From NCBI GenBank assembly GCA_000733355.1, contig JNVV01000003.1, positions 1,444,505-1,508,504 of the forward strand: 64,000 nucleotides of DNA, in the 5' to 3' direction. The notes below the pieces were generated by a model, which saw only the letters and a program-made list of their open reading frames with translations, was not told the origin of the DNA and made no database searches. Every line of letters starts with the position of its first letter. Position 1 is the first letter of the stretch. Shown piece after piece: positions 22,641 to 33,502 of the stretch. A program made the position numbers and the translations under genes. This stretch comes from Falciphora oryzae. Its lineage: Eukaryota > Ascomycota > Sordariomycetes > Magnaporthales > Magnaporthaceae.

Positions 22641-23015
22641 CTTCCATGAGGGTTGGCGGGCTGCAAGGCACGAAGTCAGCGAAACTGGATCTCCAGAAGA
22701 CGAGCCGCAAAATGGCGGCGAAGGCCTAGGCAGCAGCTCGCCGGGGTATAGAAACAAAGCGACGGGTGAAGCGATCTTGCAATGGGTGCAGTGGTGAAAC
22801 AAACCTGGCCAACGGTATGGTGCTCGTAAACGCATAACTGGGGCTTTCTGGCCTCGATGATGCTGTAACTGCTCGGAGCTCCAAGTTGCACTCCTCAAGA
22901 CTTTAGATCCAGCTTGCGACTCGCCCGTGCAAAGGATCTTGCCCGTCACTCTTTTCTTTTCTTGATGCTCTTCACCACGTTAGTCTCTAGTCCGTCTCAG
23001 GTCTTCATGGCCCAC

Positions 23016-23561
23016 TCACTCGGGCTGCGCTTCTCCGCCATCGCTGTCGTCGTCGCTTTCCCACTCGCCGAACCTTTCCACGAGGCTGGCCCTGAGTTTC
23101 CAGCCGCCGGCGGAACAAAGGCGGTTCAGCCTCCTCTCGAGGTTTTGGTTCTGGCTCTGCATCGTTTCCTCAGACATTCCAAACCATTCGATCCCTTCGA
23201 GATCGGTTCCTTCCCAAGAAATACCCTCCAGCGGGGTATGCGAGGGTATTAGGCTGGTGTGGTCGAAGACGGCGATGGCGTTGGAATATGGCTCGTGCTC
23301 CCTGTCGTCCATGTCCGGGGTTTCCACGGCCTGGGCACTGGCCAGGACGTTGTCGATGCTTGGGAGCGACCTTGGAGGGCTGGGTGAGCGAAGCTCCGGA
23401 AGCTCGTTCGGACTCTCGGCTTGATGATGGCCAAGATCATCCGCGGCCGTGGTTGGCGTGGACGGCACGCCCCAGTCGAGAAACGTTTGTACCAGCTGAG
23501 GAAAAGGCCTTGATTGCGGAGGGATTGATGGCCGTCTTGGGACTGGAAGCGAGGGATTCAT
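23016..23561 (-). CDS. Hypothetical fungal protein, acidic
   Basis: The minus strand encodes 181 residues from an ATG at 23561. The N-terminal third is Pro/Ser-rich, with a hydrophobic short helix (PQLVQTFLDWGVPSTP). The middle has acidic stretches (ETPDMDDREHEPYSNAIAVF). The C terminus has a compact basic/aromatic helix followed by an acidic tail (WKLRASLVERFGEWESDDDS). No signal peptide, membrane segment or known domain is seen. I chose this ATG because an upstream in-frame start (23630) adds residues of different composition. It is preferred over the opposite-strand frame (22914-23252) because of GC-rich third positions and its protein-like composition. Function unknown. Confidence 0.6.
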   Translation of the reverse strand: MNPSLPVPRRPSIPPQSRPFPQLVQTFLDWGVPSTPTTAADDLGHHQAESPNELPELRSPSPPRSLPSIDNVLASAQAVETPDMDDREHEPYSNAIAVFDHTSLIPSHTPLEGISWEGTDLEGIEWFGMSEETMQSQNQNLERRLNRLCSAGGWKLRASLVERFGEWESDDDSDGGEAQPE

Positions 23562-24317
23562 GGCTATGGAGGTTAGGTGTGATATATTTAGCAAGATCAC
23601 GAAGCTCTGGGCCTGTTGTAGACCGGTCAAGGCTCAAAATGCGAGAATTCTTAGTCTCGTAGAGACGTTGCTCCCGGGTATTAAGAGCTGCAGAAGGTAA
23701 AGACCTTGTACAGTAGACGAGGTAGGACTGGGTGGGTAAGATGCTTCCAGCCAATGTGCCGAGACAAGGTTGACGAGGGAGTGACGGACGCAGCCAAGCG
23801 AGCGATCCCTTATAGGAAATTACCGCAAGGCCGAGTGCGACAAAAACGAAATACAGGCTGGGGATCTGGTTCTGCCTTGAAATATATTCGTGGGACCAGG
23901 AAAATCGTTTGCTGCCTGTGTGGCACAAATATGTGTAAGTGTTTAAAGTCTCTGGCGCTTGCCAACGCATGGCTTTGCCAAACTTTTGAGGCACACACTG
24001 GATTTGCTCAGAACCCGGTTCCATTCCAGCCCGGCTTTGCCTTTTCAACAGACCCAGCCTAACCTAATGTTATCTCCGGTCACGGTCCCCATCTCCAAAA
24101 GACACTTGAGCAGGCCTATAAAGGCACTGCTACAGCAGGATGAAGCAGAGGACGAAAAACAGCCTCGAACACTTGATTCCATGGTACTTCCAAGAACTAG
24201 ACCTGTCAACAAAGTGACAGCAGCTCACAAAATCTTGAGCCATCACCAGAAAGCGAGCAACACAAGAAGTGAGCCGGCACTGCTGCCTCTCCAGACCTTC
24301 TGTCCTACCGACCCGCC
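23562..24317. other. Intergenic region
   Basis: 756 bp between two diverging small genes. I see no further gene or motif. Confidence 0.35.
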
Positions 24318-24713
24318 ATGACTTTCGCAGCCATGTCTTACGGCACCATGGACAACGGCACCAAAACGCCTCCGCCAAAGGATTCCGACACACTGTCACT
24401 GGCCAGCACCGATTCATCGCTTACCATCGACCCAGCCGCCAGCGAGTGGCCGTACTCGGGGCCGTGCCGGTGGCCGCAGATCGAGACCAGGGTCGAGGCC
24501 GGCATCTTCTCGCCCCTCGTGCACGACCCTTCGGGGTACCTGGAACGCCATGTGCAGTGGCGTGCGATAGAGCGCTACTTGGTCATGGTCCGGCTGCTTG
24601 GGCTTCTAATTCTTACCATCGGCATCTTCATCTGCCTTGCCATTGGGATCATGGTCGATGGATATCTGCATGGGGGCAAGTATCTGAGGGACTTCGTGAG
24701 GAACTTCGTGTAA
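24318..24713 (+). CDS. Small single-pass membrane protein, hypothetical
   Basis: 131 residues from the first ATG (24318), no intron. The first 45 residues are Ser/Thr/Pro-rich and hydrophilic; residues about 46-85 hold a conserved-looking segment (WPYSGPCRWPQIETRVEAG, then LVHDPSGYLERHVQWRAIER). Residues about 90-112 (RLLGLLILTIGIFICLAIGI) form one strong membrane helix, followed by a short basic tail. The pattern suggests a single-pass protein, probably N-in. No family recognised, so no function assigned. Confidence 0.65.
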   Translation: MTFAAMSYGTMDNGTKTPPPKDSDTLSLASTDSSLTIDPAASEWPYSGPCRWPQIETRVEAGIFSPLVHDPSGYLERHVQWRAIERYLVMVRLLGLLILTIGIFICLAIGIMVDGYLHGGKYLRDFVRNFV

Positions 24714-26457
24714 GGGGGTACGGAGACGGGAAGTATTCGCGTGGGGCAAGAGGAGCTGGGAGTTGGGTCGTGTGGAGGAGGGGATTTACAAATGTAGCTG
24801 GCCTACAGGGGAGCTCAAGAGGACGATGATATGGCGGAGTCGAGTTTGTGTGAGGAGAGAGCGAAGCGAGGATCGATACCAAAAAGAGCGCCGTTTTGGA
24901 ATTTGCTGCAAAAAATAGCTATGCGCAAGCAGGATACGGCTCTCCGTGTGAGCTGTGAATAACAGAAGTTTCCTGCTTTCTTGTTCCTTGCTTGTCCCTT
25001 TTCTGGAGTGTAATGGGACTGCCAGCCCTGGTGGCTTACAGGGATCACGAGATCGGACACGGAATGATTTGGTAAAGGCTCGCCTGTCACTGAAATTCGG
25101 TGCTCAACATGTAAATATGCTTCTCGTAAGGGGAAGGCTATGCAGGGTGGCGGAACTAAATATCGAGCATTCTTCACTGGGGCGAGGGCGATATGTGGTT
25201 GTTGGAAGAAAGCAGACAAGCATGGGTGCTTAAAATAAAAACAAGGTAGATTCCCGGACGTTTGCGTCAACGTGGATGGCGTGTCTTCGGCTGGCCATCA
25301 GCGCAGGGGCCAGCTGTCGGATCGGGCACACGAACAGCTGCACCGAAGTGGACCCGGAGAGCGGCCCGAGAGCCACGTGATTTCGTGTTTTGTTGGCTCT
25401 GGCTCTGCTGAGTCATGCCAGCTGTCCTTCCTTCTCCGCCGCTAAGAACCGAAGCTGCAGCACGAAATTGGTTGTGCGCGGCCCACATGGTTGCGTTGTT
25501 GAAGAGAAAAGAAAATAAATAACTCGAAGGACTCCCGCATACGAAATGCCAAGATCCAGGCTCTGGATGGGTTGGCTACAAACAGGCTCTTCTTTGTGAG
25601 CAAGGGCTCGCATCGCCGGATAGAGTCTGTTTTTCTGCAAATCGCATGGTGCGTGAAATGGGAAATCAGAAATGGCAGGATGCGTCACGGGTCAATCGAG
25701 CGCCGGCTGCCGAACAACAAAGGCCGCGTCAGGAGGGGCTAGCCAAACCTCACGCGGATGGAATTGGTGGCCAAGCACGCCAATTCGACAGCAGAGCAAG
25801 CCGAGCGGGGCACAAAACCTGTCGAGCAGCAGATGGACAGCTTGAGCGCGAGCAGCTGGGTCCCGCACACTGTGGCAGAGGCCCGGGTGCACAGTGCCCA
25901 AGCGCGGCCAACCGGCTGCTCTCGGTCGGGTGCGCAGTGGCGTGCTGCGTCGCGAACCGCGTAAGAAAAGCACCGCTGGAAATCAAAAACCAAATCTCGC
26001 AAATCCAGGCCCGACGAGACCTTGGCTCCGCCCCAGCTTCCACTCCAGCGGCCCGCGCTCACGTCCCGATCTCCCCTCTCGCAGCGACTCGTAGCAAATG
26101 TCTCTGGGCCACTCTGCGATTTCCACGTCGCCGTCCCGCCATCGTCGCCACTCAATTGCTCTGCAGCGCTGCCGTCACGGTGTCTTTGTATTTTCTGTTT
26201 CCCCGTGACGTGACGCAGCGTGCCGGAGAGGGCCCCATCAGCACCGCGGGTTAGTCATGAACAGCGCCAGATTGGACACGCCCACCACGCACCACACGAC
26301 CTCGATTCGGCCAGGGCTCGCCTGCCCCCACCCTGGCGTCCACGGCCACGGCCACGGCCACCGCGACGGCCACTGCTTCCCACCGCTTCTGCCCGCGACA
26401 ATCCCGTCGCGTCTTGCTGCACGCCCTCCTCCAACGCCGTCGTAGCTCACCACCACC
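24714..26457. promoter_or_regulatory. Long upstream region and leader of the Whi5-type gene
   Basis: 1.74 kb with no supported annotated gene. A 62-codon uORF (26257-26445) ends 12 bp before the Whi5 ATG and encodes a His/Pro-rich peptide containing GHGHGHRDGH from an imperfect GGCCAC repeat at about 26340-26375. Confidence 0.45.
26257..26445 (+). promoter_or_regulatory. Upstream ORF in the Whi5-type leader
   Basis: A 62-residue frame (ATG 26257, TAG 26443-26445) ends 12 bp upstream of the main ATG. If transcription starts before 26257 it should reduce main-ORF translation. The transcription start is not visible from sequence. Confidence 0.4.
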
Positions 26458-28408
26458 ATGAGCGGAGCAGCACCGAGGCACGGCGACCGCGCCGCCGCGC
26501 GCGACCAGCAGCACGCGGACGCGCCTGCTCCCGACTCCAGCCGTCGGTCCGTCTTCTCGCTCCCCTCGCTCCGCGGCACAGACACGCATCCGGCGTACAC
26601 ACAGCCCCTCACCGGACACGCCGCGTCGAGCTTTCCGGGCTCCTCCTCCAGCAACAACAACTACGCCATCGCTAGCTCGCGCTCCTCCGCCGCGGACAAG
26701 GCCCCCTCGCGTGCCGCCCCCGCCGACCGTCTCGCCCGCCCTGGCAACCCGACGCAAGCTGCTCGCGCACCCTCCAACTCCAATGCAAACTCCCAGGACA
26801 CCAACGCTAGCTCTGTGTCCAGCAATAACGACTCGGATCCCAGTAGCAACGCATTTACGCCGCCGGCCAGCGCCAGCGACGGTGGCACGAGCGGGGGGCA
26901 TGGCGAAGGGGCCAACACCAATAACTCTAGCAGCCAGGAGTCGCAGCTCCTACAGCTCTCGCAATTGGCCGCCGCCCAGGAGAAGATGCCCGTCGATGCC
27001 GACATGCTCACCAGCCCCGTCGGCTCTAGCCTCTCCCGCAAAAGAATGGCCGACGGAGTCGTGAAGCAGACCCGCGACTCGTCCAGCGCGTCTCCGGTGT
27101 TTGGTGGCGTCAGCGGCGGCACTGGTGGCGGCGGCCACTCCCGCAACCCTAGCTCGGTCAGCATTGCGTCGACCGCTGGGAGCCGTATAGGAGAGGTTAG
27201 TAACTCGTGCGCTGGCGGCACGGCGTGTCTTGCCGTGAGCTGCTCAAAGCAGTGCATCTTGAGGCTGCTGCGTGGCTATCTGCTTGTCGCAAAGCTGACA
27301 TATACCTCTGTGCCTTGTGCTGCCGTAGCTCTCGGCGGAGCTCAAGGCGCGTCTGTCGTACGCCATGGTCAAAGTAAACAATGGGTGGCAATCCCATAAC
27401 ATTGAACAGGTCGAAACTCTTGCTTCTCGGGCCGCCTCGCCGAGCTCGACAGCCTCGACGCTTCACGGCCGCCACGGGTCGTCGGCCAGCCCCCGTCTCC
27501 ACAGCGCGTCCTCACGGGGCACCAATAGCACCTCTCCCACAGCGGGTGGCCCGGCATCTCTACCTGGCGTGCACCAGCGCCGCCAGCGTCACCGATCCGG
27601 CTCACACGCAAGCAGGCCATACGCCGCTTCCGCCATGTCGCCCCCGCCTCGCCTGAAGCCCGCCCCTTCCCTAGCACCTGCCGTTTCTATCCAGCCCTCA
27701 CGCTCAGCCGTTCATCCCCGCCGCAACTCGAATCCGGCATATACGCCTACGTTCTTGTCCCATTCCGGCCACTACGCAAGCCCCAGGACGCCGGCCGAGA
27801 CTGGCTCGATAAACGGCACGCCAAGACAGACGACTGCGAGGACACCACTTATTGACCCCATCCTCTTCTCGCCCCACCAAAACGTCCGCGAGCAGGATGC
27901 CATAGAGTCGCTCCTATTCATGAGCAGTCCAGGAAACTCGGCTAACCTGAAGCACTCGTTCCCGCCCTCGTCCTCTCAGCCAGTCGTGTCAACACGCACA
28001 GGGGCAACAGCGCCTGGGAGCCAGCGGACAGCTCTGCCGACGGGCCAGCCTCGCAAAAGTCTACCCGCCGGCAGGCCACCGCCCAGCTCACAGCCGACTA
28101 AGAAGGTTGGGTTTGAGAAATCGCCGAGCAACCTGAGCGAGATGGATGTGGATGATCAGCACAGCCCACACGCATCACGGGGAAAGCCGAGGCAAAGAAC
28201 CAATGGAGATTTCCATCCCCCTCCGCGACAGAAGATTCCGCTCTCGGTTCCGTCGGGCCTCAGTGTGACGTCAAGACGACGCCCCGGCCTGGCAGAAGCC
28301 GACATTGACAAGATGTTGGATCGCTGCATGGATGAGGAGTCTTCAGACTCGGAGGGCGAGATACAGATTCCAGTTCGTCGGGAAGGGCCCGGAGTGGTGA
28401 GGACTTGA
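26458..28408 (+). CDS. Whi5-like G1/S transcriptional repressor
   Basis: Two exons, join(26458..27195, 27329..28408), total 1818 nt (605 aa). The key evidence is the short conserved block right after the intron, LKARLSYAMVKVNNGWQSHN followed by IEQVETLASRA, which matches the Whi5/Srl3 domain (PF08528). The rest is Ser/Pro/Asn-rich and disordered, with many S/T-P sites such as SPSSTAS and TPRQT suited to cyclin-dependent kinase phosphorylation; a putative nuclear signal SLSRKRMA lies before the intron. In yeast Whi5 binds SBF/MBF and blocks G1/S transcription until Cln-Cdk phosphorylates it, so cell-size and cycle-entry control is the likely role here. The ATG (ACCACCATGAG) has a good context and lies just after a 62-codon uORF, suggesting translational control. 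Confidence 0.85.
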
Positions 28409-29588
28409 TCCACCCGCCCAATGATCATGCCCGCACGCGCTTCGACCCGGCCGCTTATCCCTTGCTGGATATGCCTGTCGCCCACAGAAAGTGGCCCCAT
28501 ATCTCCACCTCGTGAGGATACCGCACACAAAACTACTGTTCTCCTCATCGCTAGCAAATATTGTTACTTGCAAAGCATTCTCATTTTCTTCATTTTTTAC
28601 TCCCTCAAAGCCGTCGAATGCTGTCCGTTTGCGAGCTGGGCCATTTGCATTCGCTACTTTATGCATTGCAGCGCCGTACATAGCACACGCATATGTTTCC
28701 CTTTCTTCCTGCTTGGACGACTCAGGACAACATCCCTGTTGAACGTCCACCACCCATATATGACCCTACCTATCCACGCCTTGTCTATAGCGGGTTGATA
28801 TGCGGGCGGTACCTATCTGCATCTTTTTTCCGGTGCTTCTTGCACTGGCCATCTTTCCTCATTTTCATCCTTGACGGTTCTCTTTTCATATTTACATGAT
28901 CTCGCTTTCTACGTGTTTTATACGATGATTACGAATGGCATCTCTTTTCCGCGTTGCACAAGAGGATATACTTGTTACGTCATCCATGCTATCTGCTCGT
29001 TGCGGATAGGTCTCGGTGCATTCATGGGGATACCTGGCGTTGGGTTCATTGATTCCAGGTTGTCATTCATATTTTTATCTCTCATGGGTGCTTAGTTACT
29101 TTGGTTTCCCGAGTATTGTTATGTCAAGTCCAGTGGCATGCATCCTCACTGTTTTTCTTCCTACTCTTCGTGTGCTCTCGCCATTCCACGTCGCGTCTCT
29201 CGGTACCCGATTTAGTTGCCGGATTTCTCGCATCTCCAAGCGGGCATAATTGCTCAGAGCCTCCAGCTCGCCCGGAACGTGCCGAGGTGAATATCTCATC
29301 CCATTCAGCTTGCAATACGATCACGAAAAATGACATAGTGAAACAGTACGAAATCGTGGATCCGTGAATGGTCGTGGGTATCATTAGGATGAAGGCTGAC
29401 TGAGGCTAGGTACAAGTGAAAAGGCTAAGAGAAGCACAAGAAACGACAAACGCCATCCATAATATAGCATTTTGATCATGCTAAGCTGTGTCTCGAGTTA
29501 ACCATTAATCGTGGCATCAGCAAACCTGAACGGCTTCCTGCCACTCAAGGCGTCTGAAAGAATGGCCCAGTCATGGCCCGACATAAGC
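28409..29588. other. Convergent 3' intergenic region
   Basis: 1.18 kb of relatively AT-richer sequence between two convergent genes. None of its short open frames shows domain features; probably UTR sequence. Confidence 0.4.
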
Positions 29589-30272
29589 CTACCAGCGGTG
29601 ATGACCATGAGGGCTGTGATGACCGTGGTGGCCGTAATCGCCATGATGGACATGGTGCGACGGCGGCGACGAGTGGTCCTTGAACCCGGGGATCATGCCC
29701 ATGAGCCCGCTGCTGCTGCTGCGGTGGTGGTGGGGGCGATGGTGGTTGTGGTGGTGACTCTGCCGGTGGTCCTTGATTGCGTTGCTGACGACATTAGCGG
29801 CCACGGCGCCCGCCACGGCGCCGAGCGCCATCTTGAGCTTGCTGCCGTTGCCGACCTTGCTGCCCAGGAAGGCGCCGGCGCCGCCCCCCACCACGGTCGA
29901 CACGATCCCGCGCTCGGCGTCCTCGTGGCCCGAGTGGTGCGACCGCTGCCGCCGCTGGTGGTGGTGGTGGTGGCCGACCTCGCGCGACTCCTGGCCGTCT
30001 CGGTAGTCCTGCGCGCTCGCGGGCCGCGCGTACGGGCTGAGGCTGCGGCCGTCGTGGTGCTGCTGCGGCGGCGGCGGCGGGTAAGACGGCGCTTCCGAGT
30101 GTGCGGACGTCGGACGCTGGCCGTAGGGAGGTTGCGCGGTGTAGGGCGTCAGGTATTTCTGCTGCTGCTGCTGGGGAGTTACTGGAGGAGGAGGACCTTG
30201 TTGGTACTGTGGTTGCTGGTACGGCTGCGAGCCGAACTGCTTGGTCGTGTCGTAGTATTCAGACGCCGACAT
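29589..30272 (-). CDS. Glycine-zipper protein with Gln/Pro- and His-rich flanks
   Basis: Single-exon gene of 227 residues. The N-terminal half is Gln/Pro/Tyr-rich (YQQPQYQQGPPPP; QQQQQ). The central stretch VVGGGAGAFLGSKVGNG then LGAVAGAVAANVVSNA has the G-x3-G-x3-G pattern of a glycine zipper and could form a short membrane hairpin. The last 60 residues are His-rich (HHHNHHRPHHH; HHGHHSPHGHHRW), and a further HHHHH lies before the zipper. No signal peptide. Similar Q/P/H-rich glycine-zipper proteins are common in ascomycetes and poorly understood; metal binding through His runs is possible but inferred. Confidence 0.75.
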   Translation of the reverse strand: MSASEYYDTTKQFGSQPYQQPQYQQGPPPPVTPQQQQQKYLTPYTAQPPYGQRPTSAHSEAPSYPPPPPQQHHDGRSLSPYARPASAQDYRDGQESREVGHHHHHQRRQRSHHSGHEDAERGIVSTVVGGGAGAFLGSKVGNGSKLKMALGAVAGAVAANVVSNAIKDHRQSHHHNHHRPHHHRSSSSGLMGMIPGFKDHSSPPSHHVHHGDYGHHGHHSPHGHHRW

Positions 30273-31490
30273 GACGCCGATTTGCGGGATGGGTATATGG
30301 ATGTGTAGGCACTGGATATTGTAGGGTTTGGCTCCAGGAGCTACGACGTTTTGAAGACAACTCTGGAGGGATTTCCTAAACGGGCGGTGTTCTTTTTATA
30401 GACTTGCTTAAGCTCAAAACGTACCTGTCGTACACGGGTGACCACGTTGAAACATGTAGTGCCATGGAGAAATGGGGGATGACCGGCTTCTATATACCGC
30501 TTGGGCTCCTTTCGCTCCACACACCTCGGGATGCTTACGAATGTTGATGGCCGAGGCGTTGTCTTGGTGAACCCAGCTTTCGATGGCCTACCTATCCCGG
30601 GAAGTTTTTGGCCAAGCAAAGTGTTGAGATGGGAGGCGGAGCTTTTCTTAGCTAACGACAATACGGACAGGGATTACTTGAAAAAAAAAAAGACGTGCTG
30701 TGTCCGCGGGCGCGGCTCAGGCAGCAGGTTAGGACGTCGTGTGCGGAGGGGATTGAAGGGCTGCTAGAGCAGCTGATTTGATCGAACCTACACTGCAGCG
30801 CTGCGGCCCCGGGCTTGGCTTGCATGCATTGCCCGTCATGATGACCGGATGGTCTGGTTGGCTGCTTTTTAGTTGGGGAGCCTGCTTCTAGCACAACCTC
30901 GACCCCAAGCTCCTGAGCCCGGTAATCCCGAAGCTCGTCAGCCACCGCCCCGTCGTGACCCGCATGTCAGCGGACTCGAAGAAGCCCGGATCTGGCCGGT
31001 CGGGACGGATGGGGTCAGATGACGCCGCCACCACCACCAGCAACGGGCGGCCATTTCGGCAGGTCATGTGGACCAAAAGGTCTCGAGCCGAACACGGAGC
31101 ACACCATCGGACCTGAGGTGTGAGAACGTGAGTAGAAAAAAACATTGATTTGGTTTACGAAATTTCGTCCCAACGCCGGAGGTCGACTCGGAACGTGTCA
31201 GAAGGTTTACTCCGACTCGAGATTTCGCTCCTTCATACCGATTTGTCCTTGTATTTTCCTTCGCTATCTCCTCCTTTTTCTGCTTCCTTTTCCCTTGCGT
31301 TTTCTTAGTTTGCTGCTTTCCTGCAAGGCTCGGTCTTTGTTGGACCAACCACTAACACGCCTCACAGCCACGAGCTAGGCACCCGGATTCTGCCCACAAC
31401 TCAGCCTCGTACGGGCCGATAAGCTTATGGCTGGTAGGCTTTAATGTTTCCAACAGGGCAAAAATGCGAACCGTCGCTGTCTCCATCCTC
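30273..31490. other. Intergenic region
   Basis: 1.22 kb between the start of the glycine-zipper gene and the 3' end of the phosphatase-fold gene. No gene supported. A 15-bp exact match to the 5' end of tRNA-Val lies at 31101-31115. Confidence 0.35.
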
Positions 31491-32423
31491 TCAAGCCGCC
31501 GCATTAGATTGGTTGAACTGGAACTCTGCGTCCACAACCACAGGGCGGTGATCCGAGATGAACGTGCCGTCGTCGTATCTGTTGGAAAGCACGGCGTAGG
31601 TGCCGAGCTCCAGCCCCCCGACCGAAGGGTCCCGCACGAAGATGTGGTCGAGCCGCTTGTCGTCCCACGTGAGGGTCGTGAACGCCGTGTACGTGTTTGT
31701 GTTTCCGTGCCAGCGCGAGCGCGGCACGACGTCCTTGGCATCGCGCATGGCGCCCGGCGCGACGAGCCGCTTGTAGGCCTCGTTCGAGGGCTCGATGTTG
31801 AGGTCGCCGCCGAGGAAGACGGGCGTTTTGGGCTCCGCGTCGCTGCCGCCGGCCTCCCACTCGGCGGCGATGGAGACTATCAGATCCGCGCTCTTCTCGC
31901 GCGCCTGCTGCCCCAGGTGGTCAAAGTGTGTGCACATCAGCACGAGCGGCGCGCCCGTCTTTCGGTGCTTGAACTGCGCCACGGTCGCGACGCGGGGCAG
32001 CGCGGCGTCCCAGCCGCGCGACGGCACGTCGGGCGTCGGGCTAAGCCAGTAGGTGCGGCTGCGCTCGACCGCCCAGGCGTCGGACCGATAGAGGATGGGC
32101 GAGTACTCGCCGGCCGTCGCGCCGTCGTCGCGCCCGACGCCGAGGTGCGCCCACGGGCCGCCCAGGTCTGAGCTGATGTCGAGGAGCTGCTGGTGCACGA
32201 CTTCTTGCATGCAGACGAGGGACTCTGGACGCCCGGCCGTCTCGTACGCGAGCTGCGATGCCAGGAGCGGCCTGCGGACGGGCCAGCGCGCCTCGCCGAT
32301 GCCCGGGACCGGGATGGCCCAGCGGATGTTGTACGAGAGCACCCGTACCGGGACGGCGACCGGGTTCGCCGAGGCCGACGCGGCCATGAGGCAGGCTGTG
32401 GCGGCGGCTGATATGGGCTTCAT
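31491..32423 (-). CDS. Secreted endonuclease/exonuclease/phosphatase-fold protein
   Basis: Single-exon gene of 310 residues. An N-terminal signal peptide (PISAAATACLMAASASA) precedes the catalytic domain. Landmarks of the EEP fold are VLSYNIRWA (metal-ligand Asn), CMQEVVHQQLLDI (catalytic Glu in the QE pair), LMCTHFDHLG, FLGGDLNIEP (D-x-N motif), RLDHIFVRD (D-H pair) and ISDHRPVVVDA (final catalytic SDH). The fold includes sphingomyelinases, DNase I-like nucleases and phosphatases; sequence alone does not choose between them. The signal peptide suggests export or vacuolar delivery. Confidence 0.88.
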   Translation of the reverse strand: MKPISAAATACLMAASASANPVAVPVRVLSYNIRWAIPVPGIGEARWPVRRPLLASQLAYETAGRPESLVCMQEVVHQQLLDISSDLGGPWAHLGVGRDDGATAGEYSPILYRSDAWAVERSRTYWLSPTPDVPSRGWDAALPRVATVAQFKHRKTGAPLVLMCTHFDHLGQQAREKSADLIVSIAAEWEAGGSDAEPKTPVFLGGDLNIEPSNEAYKRLVAPGAMRDAKDVVPRSRWHGNTNTYTAFTTLTWDDKRLDHIFVRDPSVGGLELGTYAVLSNRYDDGTFISDHRPVVVDAEFQFNQSNAAA

Positions 32424-33502
32424 CTTGAACGTATTTGCTATTTTTGGTAAGCCTCCAGATGGGGCTCTGGGAGAATCTAAGCCGTCGAGGGAGCGAATGT
32501 GTTGCTTTTGGCCATGGTCATTCCATCTTTATCACCTTGGGCTCCTCTCGCCCTTGCAGCCAAGGAGCGTGAGGAGAACGGCGGCCTGAACGCGAGTGCG
32601 GGGTTACGATTCCCAGCCTACCTCGATTCCTTTTTCACCTGCCATTTTGGAACGTGATTTCTCTTGCATGAGGATCAGGCACATACCCCGATACCCTCGG
32701 GGAGGAGATGCACGTTGCAGGAACACTCTTCCTTGATTCGTTGGGTGGCCAGGTGGGGGTGGAGGAGGTCTGTCGCCCAAGGCCTACTGTATGCGGGCAT
32801 CTTGGTCTTTGTCCCGTTGAGGTTCCTCGGCTTATTCTGATGCAACATCATAAGAAAAGGCAGCGGATAGATACATGCATGGGTACCTAGATTTCATGAA
32901 GCGCAACGCCTTGGCACGGTAAAGTTGACAAGCACAATAAGTGGCAGAAACGTCCCGGCCCCGTTCGCGTTCGTTTCATAGAAGACAATTGGAAGTTGCA
33001 AGCCCTTAAAAGGAAAACATCGGTGCCCATCTCTCTGCAATGGGCATATCAGATCTCAGTTCGTAAACATGATCGGCAAACCCTCCATCTCTTATCAACC
33101 ATTCGAGAGTAGAAAACATCGCTCCAGCACAAAAGGTATCTTGCAGAATTCATCAAGTCCGGAATCGACTCCTTTACGTCCCTGGTGACGCCACATGCGC
33201 CGCGCTGCCCATGCGAGTCAGGCCTAGCAGCTGCCCTCGATACCACAGCAGCTTCTCAAAGCGACGATGCTGATAGATAAAACGAAGAGCCTGGGTCTAT
33301 ACCGGTCTCTCTGGAACCCAAACGTAAAGGCAAATAACAACACCATAACGCCAGTGAAAACGACGATCCCCAGAAACGACGGATATGATGTGAAAGCGGA
33401 AGCCAGGGGGTAGACGCGAAGAAAAGAGTAATAGACAGGGTCAGGTGAAGTAGCTGAAGAGCGAGATAGAAAAAGGCAGTGAAAGAAATGCCTCTCCATA
33501 GT
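32424..33502. other. Intergenic region between tandem minus-strand genes
   Basis: 1.08 kb holding the EEP-gene promoter and the UDP-glucose dehydrogenase 3' UTR. No gene or clear motif seen. Confidence 0.4.

Noticed and set aside
22914..23252. Plus-strand 112-codon frame opposite the acidic hypothetical gene
   Set aside because: The minus-strand frame is longer, has better codon bias and an intact protein-like composition.
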